Source of the DNA: GCA-020343675 sp964462945
GTDB lineage: Bacteria; Planctomycetota; Phycisphaerae; Sedimentisphaerales; Anaerobacaceae
NCBI GenBank assembly: GCA_964462945.1
Contig: CAYWZW010000005.1
Location: forward strand, 1 to 64,000
DNA length: 64,000 bases
Direction of reading: 5' to 3'
The notes under the pieces: model-generated
The model's input: only the letters and a program-made list of their open reading frames with translations
The model's database searches: none
What the model was told of the DNA's origin: nothing
Made by a program: the position numbers and the translations under genes
Shown here: positions 45,560 to 53,917 of the stretch, piece by piece
How the letters are laid out: each line of letters starts with the position of its first letter
How positions within the stretch are numbered: the first letter of the stretch is position 1

Positions 45560-46192
45560 ATGGGACGTTATTTGGGTTCATCGTGCAAACAGTGCCGCCG
45601 TGAAGGCATGAAGCTCATGCTCAAGGGCATCAGATGTGAGACGGCCAAATGCCCGGTCGAGAAAAAACAGCGCAATTTGGGTCCTGGTATGCACGGCTGG
45701 CGAAGGGGCAGGGCGAGCGAATACGCGGTTCGGCTGCGGGAAAAGCAGAAGATCAAGAGATACTACGGACTCTGGGAGCGGCAATTTATGAGGTACTTCC
45801 ACGAAGCCGAGCGGACAAAGGGCAATACCGGCGAAACGCTGCTGCAGCTACTGGAAAGACGTTTGGATAACGTCGTTTACAAACTGAATTTTGTCCCGTC
45901 CCGTAAGGCAGCAAGACAACTGATTACACACGGCCATGTCTATGTCAACGGACGCAAGGTGGATATCGGCGATTATACGACAGAAATTGGCGACAAGATA
46001 ACAGTCAAAGGTTCCGAGAGAAGCCTCAAGAAGGTCAAGGAGCAGTTGGAAACGAACCCGAATTTCAGCACGCAGAGCTGGTTGCAGTTGGCCCGGGAAA
46101 GAGCCGAGGCGACAGTTGTGGCATTGCCGACTCGAGATGACGTTCAGATTCCTGTTGAGGAGCAACTGGTCGTGGAGTTTTGCTCGAGATAA
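45560..46192 (+). CDS. rpsD: 30S ribosomal protein S4, zinc-binding form
   Basis: 210 residues. The N-terminus carries a four-Cys site (CKQC near 9-12, then RCETAKCP near 25-33), so it is the C+ type. The S4 RNA-binding domain (about 95-160) has RRLDNVVYKLNF and ARQLITHGHVYVNGRKVDI. AAGGAAG precedes the ATG. In E. coli S4 represses the alpha operon. Confidence 0.96.
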   Translation: MGRYLGSSCKQCRREGMKLMLKGIRCETAKCPVEKKQRNLGPGMHGWRRGRASEYAVRLREKQKIKRYYGLWERQFMRYFHEAERTKGNTGETLLQLLERRLDNVVYKLNFVPSRKAARQLITHGHVYVNGRKVDIGDYTTEIGDKITVKGSERSLKKVKEQLETNPNFSTQSWLQLARERAEATVVALPTRDDVQIPVEEQLVVEFCSR

Positions 46193-46298
46193 ACGCAAGA
46201 TAATCTTGGATTTCTTATTGAGGTTCTGCAAGCAATTCGTTTTCAGCGCTGAGTCTTGAGCAGACGCAGTTAACTCAGAGCTTATACAGGAGACCTAT

Positions 46299-47306
46299 AT
46301 GCGAGTTACATGGCGTGGTTTGGAGTTGCCCACTCGTGTCGAGCGAGACACGACGATATCGAGTGATACATACGGCCGATTCTTCATTGAGCCTTTTGAA
46401 CGTGGTTTCGGTACGACTATTGGCAATAGTCTCAGACGCATATTGCTTTCCTCGTTGGAGGGCAGTGCCGTGACCAGCCTCAAAATAGCGGGCGTCGCCC
46501 ATGAATTCAGCTCGATCAACGGGGTGATGGAAGACGTTACAGACATCGTTTTGAACGTCAAGAGTCTTATCGTCCGGCTCCACGAGCAAGGGCCGAAAAC
46601 GATGAGCGTTTCTGCAAAGAAAGCCGGGGCCGTGACAGCAGCCGACATTGTTGCAGACCCAGCCATTGAAGTCATAAACAAGGCTTTGGTGCTGGCCACA
46701 TTGACGGAAGCCGTGAATTTTGAAATGGAAATGGTTGTTGAGAATGGTCGTGGCTATGTGCCGGCTTCCGAGCGCATCGCTGACACAGACAGGTTCGATC
46801 AGGAGGTCGGAAGGGTCATGCTCGATGCCGTGTATTCACCGGTTACAAGAGTACGCTACGTGACTGAAGATACACGCGTCGGCCAGCGGACCAATTATGA
46901 CAGGCTGATCTTGGAGATTTGGACGAACGGAACGGTCACGCCGGAGATGGCGTTGGTGGAGGCCGCCAAAATCTTACGCAAGCACGTCAACCCCTTTGTG
47001 CAGTATTTTGAGCTTGGAGACCAGACCGTCACCTCCTCTCAGATTGCCGAATCACAAGCGCCGGAACAAGCCGTGGATGAGGAATTGGCCCAGAAACTGA
47101 ATATGCCGATTCAGGAGCTGGAGCTTTCGGTAAGGGCGAGCAACTGTTTGGAGTCGGCAAAAATTGAGACGGTCGGACAGTTGGCAAAAATGACGGATGC
47201 TGATTTGCTGAAGATTCGCAGCTTCGGAAAGACTTCTCTTCGCGAAGTCAAGAGAAAACTCACCGACCTTGGCTTGTCCTTGGGAACGACTGATGTACAG
47301 GAATGA
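46299..47306 (+). CDS. rpoA: DNA-directed RNA polymerase subunit alpha
   Basis: 335 residues, normal. N-terminal dimerisation domain with EPFERGFGTTIGNSLRRILL (about 29-48) and the VEDVT-type motif; C-terminal DNA/activator-binding domain (about 255-325) with LSVRASNCLESAKIETVGQL and the KSFGKTSLREVK-like end. AGGAG lies 6 nt upstream of the ATG. Confidence 0.97.
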   Translation: MRVTWRGLELPTRVERDTTISSDTYGRFFIEPFERGFGTTIGNSLRRILLSSLEGSAVTSLKIAGVAHEFSSINGVMEDVTDIVLNVKSLIVRLHEQGPKTMSVSAKKAGAVTAADIVADPAIEVINKALVLATLTEAVNFEMEMVVENGRGYVPASERIADTDRFDQEVGRVMLDAVYSPVTRVRYVTEDTRVGQRTNYDRLILEIWTNGTVTPEMALVEAAKILRKHVNPFVQYFELGDQTVTSSQIAESQAPEQAVDEELAQKLNMPIQELELSVRASNCLESAKIETVGQLAKMTDADLLKIRSFGKTSLREVKRKLTDLGLSLGTTDVQE

Positions 47307-47321
47307 GAGGAGTTTGAGTAT

Positions 47322-47903
47322 ATGCGTCACAGAGTAGCGGGGCGTGAATTGAGTCGAACGAAGGAGCACCGTCTGGCACTGCGGCGGAATCTGGCGGCTT
47401 CGCTTTTCCAGCACGAGACGATTTCGACGACGATGGAAAAAGCCAAAGAGGTTAAGCCGTTTGCCGAGAAGCTGATTACACTGGCCAGGAAAGGCACCCT
47501 GTCGGCCAGGCGCCAGGCCATTGCTCTGCTTGGAAATCGCGACATCATAGCCGATGAAGACGGCGAACCCGTCAGAAAAGGCACCGTCGTCGGGAAGTTA
47601 TTCAGCGAGCTGGGGCCCAGATACCTTGACAGACCGGGCGGTTACACAAGAATAATCAGGCTGTCTCTGAGAAGACTGGGCGATAACGGCCGGCTTGTCT
47701 TGCTGCAGCTTATAGGTGCCGACGAGAGCTCAAAAAAACAGGCCAAAAAACGCTCTCGCAAAAAGGCAAAAGAACCTGTGGAACACAAAGAGGTGGCGGA
47801 GGACCGAGCGGCTCACGATGCCGGGGAGGTTGTGGAGGCTGCCGAAGCGCCAGAAGCTTCTGAATCGCAGGATTCCAAAGGCCAAAGCAGCCGAGAGCAA
47901 TAG
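47322..47903 (+). CDS. rplQ: 50S ribosomal protein L17 with long charged tail
   Basis: 193 residues, against about 120-130 in most bacteria. The core (1-125) is standard: RTKEHRLALRRNLAASLF, TTMEKAKEVKPFAEKLI, GGYTRIIRL. The tail from about 130 is Lys-rich and then Glu/Ala-rich (KKQAKKRSRKKAKEP, then EVVEAAEAPEASES), clearly disordered. SD GAGGAG lies 10 nt upstream. Confidence 0.95.
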   Translation: MRHRVAGRELSRTKEHRLALRRNLAASLFQHETISTTMEKAKEVKPFAEKLITLARKGTLSARRQAIALLGNRDIIADEDGEPVRKGTVVGKLFSELGPRYLDRPGGYTRIIRLSLRRLGDNGRLVLLQLIGADESSKKQAKKRSRKKAKEPVEHKEVAEDRAAHDAGEVVEAAEAPEASESQDSKGQSSREQ

Positions 47904-47929
47904 CACGCATTTTACAGGATAGCTCTGCG

Positions 47930-48346
47930 ATGAGTGCGGATGGTTGCCTCTTTTGCAAAATGGTGGCCGGACAAATACCGGTTGCGAAAATTTACGAGGA
48001 CGACGTTGTTCTTGCTTTCTTGGATATCGGTCCTTTAAGTGACGGCCACACGCTGGTGATTCCAAAGCAGCATTTTGAAAAACTGCACGATTGTCCTGCC
48101 GAGCTTTTGGGCCAGGTGTCTTCGCGGCTTGGCAGGATTGCTGGGGCTGTGGCGGCGGCGATGAATTCCGACGGCTATAATCTATTGTGCAATAACGGCA
48201 GGGCGGCGGGCCAGCTCGTCGAGCATTTGCATTTTCATATCGTCCCTCGCAACGTCGGCGATGGCGTGTTCAGCCGCTGGCCTTCTTACAAGTACGAAGA
48301 GGGAAAGACATCAGCAATTGCGGCCAAAATTCGCCGGAAATTGTGA
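47930..48346 (+). CDS. HIT-family nucleotide hydrolase
   Basis: 138 residues. The N-terminal CxxC (CLFCKM, 6-11) and the histidine triad HLHFHIV (His99, His101, His103) mark it as an HinT/HIT-type phosphoramidase or dinucleoside polyphosphate hydrolase. It starts 27 nt after rplQ, so it is likely co-transcribed at the end of the alpha operon. Confidence 0.92.
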   Translation: MSADGCLFCKMVAGQIPVAKIYEDDVVLAFLDIGPLSDGHTLVIPKQHFEKLHDCPAELLGQVSSRLGRIAGAVAAAMNSDGYNLLCNNGRAAGQLVEHLHFHIVPRNVGDGVFSRWPSYKYEEGKTSAIAAKIRRKL

Positions 48347-48463
48347 TTTTGCAGGTTTGTCCTTGATGAGAGATACTTCTTGTGGTATTTTTGTTTTTGA
48401 GACTTCGGGCGGTCATCTGTTGTTGCCCTGAAGTTCGTGAGGTAGTACATACGAATTGATGAT

Positions 48464-48537
48464 CGCGGGGTAGAGCAGTCTGGTAGCTCGTCGGGCCCAT
48501 AACCCGGAGGTCGCAGGTTCGAATCCTGCCCCCGCTA
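48464..48537 (+). tRNA. initiator tRNA-fMet (CAU anticodon)
   Basis: The three G-C pairs (GGG/CCC) in the anticodon stem around CAT, and the unpaired 1-72 position, identify an initiator. The 1-72 mismatch is C1.U72 instead of the usual C1.A72. T arm GCAGG-TTCGAAT-CCTGC. No CCA is encoded. Confidence 0.93.
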
Positions 48538-48547
48538 TAGAAAACTG

Positions 48548-48589
48548 GAGATAACTTCTTGTCATACAAGGAGTTATCTCTTTTTTATT
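48548..48589 (+). terminator. Rho-independent terminator after tRNA-fMet
   Basis: 14-bp stem with one T.G pair (GAGATAACTTCTTG/CAAGGAGTTATCTC), loop TCATA, then TTTTTTATT. It closes the tRNA-fMet transcript and perhaps the alpha operon. Confidence 0.9.
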
Positions 48590-48613
48590 GTCTCGAATTT
48601 AACCCGCTATGAA

Positions 48614-48650
48614 CCTGCGACCTTTGGCTTTTTCAAGCCAAGGTCGCAGG
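48614..48650. repeat. 16-bp hairpin sharing the tRNA-fMet T-arm sequence
   Basis: CCTGCGACCTT(T)GGCTT, loop TTTC, AAGCCAAGGTCGCAGG. Its right arm contains AGGTCGCAGGT (48641-48651), identical to 48508-48518 of tRNA-fMet, and its left arm is the complement. It abuts the outer insertion sequence. Confidence 0.7.
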
Positions 48651-48924
48651 TATGAAACCATCCCCCCGTAGGGTGCATTTATTCATACGCGGATCGGAAA
48701 GCTGAATTAACCTTTGCCAAATCAATCGTTTATGTTACCCTCTGAGCCTTTGATATTCAAGTTGTGCGTGGAGGCTATTGATGCCCATAGAAACGCCTTC
48801 TAATCGACCGGCCGAATGGCTTAGCTTGCCGGTAATTGCCGCGATTGCTCGGTTACTGTGCCGGGAGTTGACCCTACAAAACGAGTATCTCCGTTTGGAA
48901 AACAAGATCCTTAAGTCGAGGCTC

Positions 48925-49807
48925 GGTAGTGTCAAGAATCTTTCGCACATTTCTTCTTAAGCTCTCTTAGTCTGGTGATGGTTCCTCTGGCACCCACCCC
49001 ATGGGGTGGGTCGATTTATAGGACTAACCCGCCGCCTTGGCCTGTCCTGGCTCCTGTTCTTTTCTCTGCTCCTGTAAGCGTTTCATATTCAAATACCGGC
49101 ACGTACTCCACTTGGTTCCAGCCATATGCCGGAGCCGGGCAGCGGCTAACATCAACGCCGAGTGACCATCGGGAAAGCAGCCCACCACGCGGGTCCTGCG
49201 GCGTATCTCACGCATCACACGCTCCAGCATATTGTTCGTCCGGATCCGCAGCCAATGCTCACGCGGGAAGTCATAGTATGACAACGTTTCCGCCACGCCG
49301 GCACGGACCGTTGAAGCGGCCTTCGAGAGCCTCATCGACTCGAGCTTTACGGCAACCGATTCGGCTTTGAGCAGGGCTTCCGGGCGGTCTTCCTGAGCAT
49401 GAATCGCCGTCTCGAAGGTCGTCTTACGCAATTTGGGAACTTTCAGATTGACCATCCCCGCCTTGACGTGAAGCCGGCGGCCATAATGCCCGGCTCGGGT
49501 ATCCTTCCGGGAGTCGCTGTGCTCGTAGCGCTGGGCGTTGCACAGCCGATCCGCCTCTTCGCTAAGCATCGTGTTGAGGGTCTGTTCGACGGTATCACGC
49601 ACCATCGCGTCCAGATGCGAATGAATCTGGGCCTCATCAATCTTGATGACCTGGCTCAAGCTCTTTTCCAATTCTGCCGATGTCTTCTGGTTCTTCATTT
49701 TAAGCCCTTTCTCTGATCAAATGGTTTGTTCGGTCAACTACCCATCGACCAGATTGAGGGCTTCTTTAATGTCCCATAAAAATGTGCGAAGAATACTGTA
49801 CGTTATC
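48925..49807 (-). mobile_element. IS256-family element, internally deleted (883 bp)
   Basis: It is flanked by 8-bp target copies CGAGGCTC (48917-48924) and CGAGGTTC (49808-49815), differing at one base. Imperfect inverted ends share TTCGCACATTT at the same distance from each tip. It carries one deleted transposase gene. Confidence 0.8.
49024..49698 (-). pseudogene. IS256 (mutator) transposase with in-frame internal deletion
   Basis: 224 residues where family members have about 400. The N-terminal DNA-binding part (LNTMLSEEADRLCNAQRYE, GHYGRRLHVKAGMVNLKVPK) runs to TTFETAI, then jumps directly to HAQEDRPEALLKAE and the C-terminal part (HWLRIRTNNMLERVMREIRR, VVGCFPDGHSALMLAAARLR). About 180-190 residues, including the first two catalytic Asp residues, are gone, while the frame is kept. 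It cannot catalyse transposition but might still bind its ends. Confidence 0.85.
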
Positions 49808-50802
49808 CGAGGTTCCCAGGTCGGATTCGATTCACCGACGAGGAGCGAAGATCGCTTGTGGATGCTGCTCTGGCAATGGGTAGGAAGCTCATGGAAACAG
49901 TTGTCAACATCGTCAAGCCCGCTACAATCATTGCCTGGCAGCGAAGACTCGAAAAGGCAAAGTGGGATTACTCGGAAAGAAGGAAGAGAGAGCCTGGCAG
50001 GCCCAGAACACCTGGGAATGTCGAGGAGCTGATCTGTCAAATTGCCAGAGAGAATGTCTGGGGTTACAAGAAGATCCAAGGGGAGCTGAAGAAGTTAGGC
50101 ATTGAGATTTCTAAAACCACCGTAGCGAACATCCTGAGGAGAAACGGCTTGCCTCCGTCTCCAGATCACCAAGGCTTGACTTGGCGAGAGTTCCTGTCCA
50201 GACATGCGGACGTTTTTCTTTGTGCCGACCGCCTTACCCAAGAAATCTGGACTCTGAAAGGCCTTCAGAGGGCATTCGTGTTCTTCGTCTTGCATCTGCG
50301 CACCCGTCGAATCCTGTTTGTCCACGCCACATTTTCACCTCATGCCGAATGGCTCAAACAGCAAGCCCGTCACGTGCTGTGGGAATGCGATGAATACGGC
50401 GTTAAGCCTCGGTTCTTCCTCCATGACAACGACCGGTGTTATTCAGAAGGTTTTGACATCCTGCTGAAGAACACAGGCCTTGAGCCCGTTCGAGCTCCGT
50501 ACGAAGCTCCCAACGCCAATGCCGTTGCTGAGCGTTGGATTCGAAGTCTGCGTGAAGAAAGCCTGAACCATCTGATTATCTTCGGGTTGGACAGACTCCA
50601 GTACGTACTCGATAAATACAAAGACTTTTTCAACCAACACAGGCCACATCAGGGTATTGGGAATTGCATCCCGGAACAGGTCGGTCACCAGATGGCTGAC
50701 AAGGCACAGAATGTTGATAGTAACTCGGTGCATACGAGTGATATACGGTGTCACGAATTCCTGGGTGGGTTACTGAAATCATACATTCGAAGAGCGGCCT
50801 GA

Positions 50803-51318
50803 GTAACGTTGCTCCAAGAAAGCATAGCTCCGACTCGCAAGTAAGGTCGTGGGAATGGTCTGTGCTAGTATGATTTGGAACTGAGAACCGACACAGGGTG
50901 GTTTTGTTGTCATCTGATCAAATTACCCTCGGCTCATCCGAGTTGAAAGCGTTCGCAACCACTGGCCACTCGCCCGGATTCTACCCAGATATGAGTTTTT
51001 GTACCCTACGGGGGTAGCAAGGGTTGAAGGTCAAGTTTTCGGTGCAGTATGCCGACATAAAACAGGAGAGCCGTTTTCACGGCTCTCCTTCGGCCGGCAT
51101 TGCCGAGGATGCGGTGACTTCAGCGGAACTTCGTTCAAGAACTGAGGTACCGCGCGATGCCGGTCTTTTTGTGATCTGACAGGATCGGCGAGCCTTTCTC
51201 GCTGTCAGTGGAATCGCTCATCAGGCGGCCCCGCTGGGCCGCCCGCGATAGGGCCAGGATTTTTCATCGAATGGATGCTCCGGCACTTCTGCAAGCAAGC
51301 CGCTGTCCTGCCGGCCAT
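50803..51318. other. IS right end and gap before the EPS genes
   Basis: It holds the last 212 bases of the outer IS, a strong hairpin (51065-51088) and then 230 bases without a gene I can support; very short open stretches exist on the minus strand. Confidence 0.5.
51065..51088 (-). terminator. hairpin terminator for the minus-strand genes
   Basis: Perfect 10-bp stem GGAGAGCCGT/ACGGCTCTCC with loop TTTC; on the minus strand it is followed by TGTTTTATG. It lies 230 nt after wecB. Confidence 0.6.
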
Positions 51319-52410
51319 TTATGTCTTGTGCGCCAGGATCTCGACTATCCGGCGCGCGGCCTGGCCGTCCCAGAGGGGAGGCGTTTGATATCGTTTGCCA
51401 TCGGCGTTGGTCGCGTCTTTATAGGCCGCGATGATCCGCTGTGGGTCGCGCCCCACGATTCGGTTGGATCCGCAGGCAACAGTCGCCGGACGTTCGGTGT
51501 TGTCCCTTAATGTCAGACACGGCACGTTCAATATGGTTGTTTCTTCTTGGATGCCGCCCGAGTCGGTCAGTACGACGGCCGCCGCTGTCATGAGCCGCAG
51601 AAAATCCAGATAACCTAACGGCTCCACCAGGCGCAGTCCTGCCATACAATCCACACGCCTGCCGACGCCCGTGGAGTCCAATGCCTTGCGCGTCCTGGGA
51701 TGGACCGGAAATACAACGGGCATATCCTTCAAGATGACCTCGACCGCGTCCAGGATGTGCTCAAAGACCTGTGGATCATCCACATTGGCCGGCCGATGCA
51801 GAGTCAGCAGGGCATACCGGCTGCCGTCGAGAGCCAGCCGGTCCAGGATGGTTGACTCTTGAGCTTTCGCCCTGTTTTTTAACAGCGTGTCGATCATGAC
51901 GTTGCCCACCAGGTGCACCTTCTCTTGGGGAATGCCTTCACGCAGGAGATTGTCCACACCGCTTTGCTCGGTGCAGAACAGTACGTCGCTGATGGCATCG
52001 GTCAGGACCCGATTGATCTCCTCCGGCATCGAGCGGTCGAAGCTCCGCAGGCCGGCCTCCACATGAGCCGTCTTGATCCCGAGTTTGGCTGCTACCAGCA
52101 CACAGGCAAGCGTGCTGTTGATGTCCCCGACGACCACGATCACATCCGGTTGATAATGGAGGAGCACCGGCTCAAACCGCTTCATGACCTCGGCGGTCTG
52201 CACGGCGTGGCTGCCGGATCCCACCTCCAGATTGATGTCGGGCACGGGAATCCCCAATTCGCTAAAGAAGAGCTGACTCATCTGATCGTCGTAATGTTGG
52301 CCCGTGTGGACCAGAAGCGCATGCATGTTGGCGCGCCGCCGGTACTCGGCCATCAACGGCGCGATTTTCATGAAATTGGGTCTGGCCCCAACGACATTGA
52401 GTATTTCCAT
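51319..52410 (-). CDS. wecB: UDP-N-acetylglucosamine 2-epimerase (non-hydrolysing)
   Basis: 363 residues from MEILNVVGARPNFMKIAPL; upstream open codons lack a ribosome site, whereas AAGGTA precedes this ATG. Motifs: GARPNFMK (8-15), HTGQHYDDQMS, GDINSTLA, HVEAGLRSFDRSMPEEINR and TDSGGIQEE (about 270-278). It converts UDP-GlcNAc to UDP-ManNAc, a precursor of surface polysaccharides. It fits the exosortase/EPS locus further right. Confidence 0.93.
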   Translation of the reverse strand: MEILNVVGARPNFMKIAPLMAEYRRRANMHALLVHTGQHYDDQMSQLFFSELGIPVPDINLEVGSGSHAVQTAEVMKRFEPVLLHYQPDVIVVVGDINSTLACVLVAAKLGIKTAHVEAGLRSFDRSMPEEINRVLTDAISDVLFCTEQSGVDNLLREGIPQEKVHLVGNVMIDTLLKNRAKAQESTILDRLALDGSRYALLTLHRPANVDDPQVFEHILDAVEVILKDMPVVFPVHPRTRKALDSTGVGRRVDCMAGLRLVEPLGYLDFLRLMTAAAVVLTDSGGIQEETTILNVPCLTLRDNTERPATVACGSNRIVGRDPQRIIAAYKDATNADGKRYQTPPLWDGQAARRIVEILAHKT

Positions 52411-52487
52411 AAGTACCTTATGTGCAGAAAGCTTGGCGGATCCGCAAAGCGCCCGAGCGTTCAATAGCCCACTGACACCGTTTAGTT

Positions 52488-53696
52488 CTAAGAAAGTTTC
52501 TTGAAAGGTCTGTACAGCGGGTCACCGATCAGGAGCAATTGCCACGAGTTAAACGGCTGGGTGCGGTAGTATGCCTCGACAAGGCATTTGCCTTCGTACA
52601 GTTCCATGAAAAATGCTTTCGGCTCTGGAAACGCATGAAGGTACGGTTCGGCCACCGGCCCAAGTGTTGCCGTGATGCCGTCTTTGAGCATGGACGGGCA
52701 CCATTGGCTGCTGTTCGGATCGCGAAGGCTGACCGCTTCGAAGCTTGCGATGTGATAACCTATCGCACCATCGACAAAATCAAAGGCATCGACATACTTT
52801 TTCACACTGTACCAGCCGCAGTAGATCGCCGTTCGGGGACAGGAGCCCGGCGCGAAGAGCTCTGCCGTTTGCTCTTCTACGACGGGCAGCTCTGTCTGCG
52901 ATCTTGTACATATCGCTGTATCGCGCAGAGACTGATCAAAATGACCGTACAAATCCTTTCTTACAATACCGCGTGAATCGATGTACGCTGTCCCTCTGAG
53001 CTGCGTTTTTTCCGCCGCGATCGCCTTGTCGATAAGCCCCTTGACTATTCCATCGCCCGGCCCATCAAGCCGGCTGACCATCAGCGTTCTGAAACGAAGG
53101 CCGAATACGTCATCGGCGTCCTTCTTGAGCGCATTGGGCTGCCACTGGTACAGCTCATAACTATCGAACAGGACCATGGACAGCTCGCTATCCACCGAAG
53201 CGTGAGTTTCTTTGCCGTTAATGCGGCCCATTGCACCTTGTAACTGAGCCAGCCGACGTTTGGCTTGTTTGCACTGCGTGGAATTGGTCAGGCCCTCCTG
53301 CTTGAGCTGTTGGACCCTCTGTCTTGTCTGTTCAGCGAGCCGTTCCAATTCTCCCAGCGTGCCCTCCTGCTCTGTCAATATCCCCCGCTGTCCGACCTTG
53401 ATGGGCACACCGTAAACCGTGAGCAGACATTTGATTTTCCCGAGGAGTCTCCGAGTGGCGAAGGTTTCGCGAATCGGCTCTGCAAGCTGTTCGTCGTAGT
53501 CTTTTCTACTGATTGTATCCCTGAGGCTTGTGCCCAAAGGCAACGCCAGAATATTTTCCTGCGGTACCCCACGCTCTTTGCAGTAATACAGGGCGATCTG
53601 CCCGGATTCTGCGATGCCCTTATTGGCTATGACCAAAATCTCGTCAGGCTCCAGCGCAGAACCTGTCCCGCAGCACGTTAAGGCGAGCAAAATCAC
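52488..53696 (-). CDS. TIGR03790-like exported protein
   Basis: 402 residues with a GTG start; an N-terminal hydrophobic stretch ending CCGTGSALE is a signal peptide (possible lipobox-like Cys pair). EILVIANKGIAESGQIALYYCKERGVP and ENILALPLGTSLRDTISRKDYDEQL (in parts) are the hallmarks of the TIGR03790 family, known in planctomycetes, acidobacteria and deltaproteobacteria, function unknown. The C-terminal AIGYHIASFEA and LLIGDPLYRPF are also typical. It lies just after the TPR gene on the same strand, within the exosortase locus. Confidence 0.75.
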   Translation of the reverse strand: MILLALTCCGTGSALEPDEILVIANKGIAESGQIALYYCKERGVPQENILALPLGTSLRDTISRKDYDEQLAEPIRETFATRRLLGKIKCLLTVYGVPIKVGQRGILTEQEGTLGELERLAEQTRQRVQQLKQEGLTNSTQCKQAKRRLAQLQGAMGRINGKETHASVDSELSMVLFDSYELYQWQPNALKKDADDVFGLRFRTLMVSRLDGPGDGIVKGLIDKAIAAEKTQLRGTAYIDSRGIVRKDLYGHFDQSLRDTAICTRSQTELPVVEEQTAELFAPGSCPRTAIYCGWYSVKKYVDAFDFVDGAIGYHIASFEAVSLRDPNSSQWCPSMLKDGITATLGPVAEPYLHAFPEPKAFFMELYEGKCLVEAYYRTQPFNSWQLLLIGDPLYRPFKKLS

Positions 53697-53917
53697 GGCG
53701 ATGCCGACGCTGCCATGACCGGGTCCGACACTGTGTCCATGGATGAGGCCGCCTGAAGCTTGTCCGTTAAGCGCGTTCGCACTGGCTTGCGCGGAGCACG
53801 CGGTGCCCTCGATTGATGTCCGACTGGCCGATTTCGGTCTTAGTGCAATATCTTCTCCTCCTGTTACAACTGGAGCCCCAATACGGTTTGCCCAGCTCGC
53901 GCTGACTCGAAGGGGTA

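Larger units (their letters stand above)
48781..50802 (+). pseudogene. rve/DDE transposase split by an inner insertion sequence
   Basis: The left 48 codons (48781-48924, ATG with GGAGG 6 nt upstream; ends NEYLRLENKILKSRL) and the right part (49816-50802, begins PGRIRFTDEERRSLVDAALAM) are in the same frame once the inner element and one target copy are removed, giving 376 residues. The right part has an HTH region (WGYKKIQGELKKLGIEISKTTV) and the integrase core with Asp (VFLCAD), Asp (FLHDND) and Glu (NAVAERWIRSLREE). As it stands the enzyme is inactive. Confidence 0.85.
48663..51014 (+). mobile_element. outer insertion sequence (DDE integrase-core type), interrupted
   Basis: Inverted ends CCCCCGTAGGGT (48663-48674) and ACCCTACGGGGG (51003-51014) match over 12 bp and partly over about 30. 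Without the inner insertion and its duplicated target it would be about 1.46 kb with one transposase of 376 residues. No flanking target duplication is obvious. Confidence 0.75.

Noticed and set aside
48529..48663. tRNA-fMet 3' end as an integration (att) site
   Set aside because: Only CCCGCTAT is repeated downstream (48603-48610), too short, and no integrase follows; the nearby elements are DDE transposons with their own inverted ends.
51100..51318. Short minus-strand frames after wecB
   Set aside because: Fewer than 40 codons each, no ribosome site or recognisable similarity.
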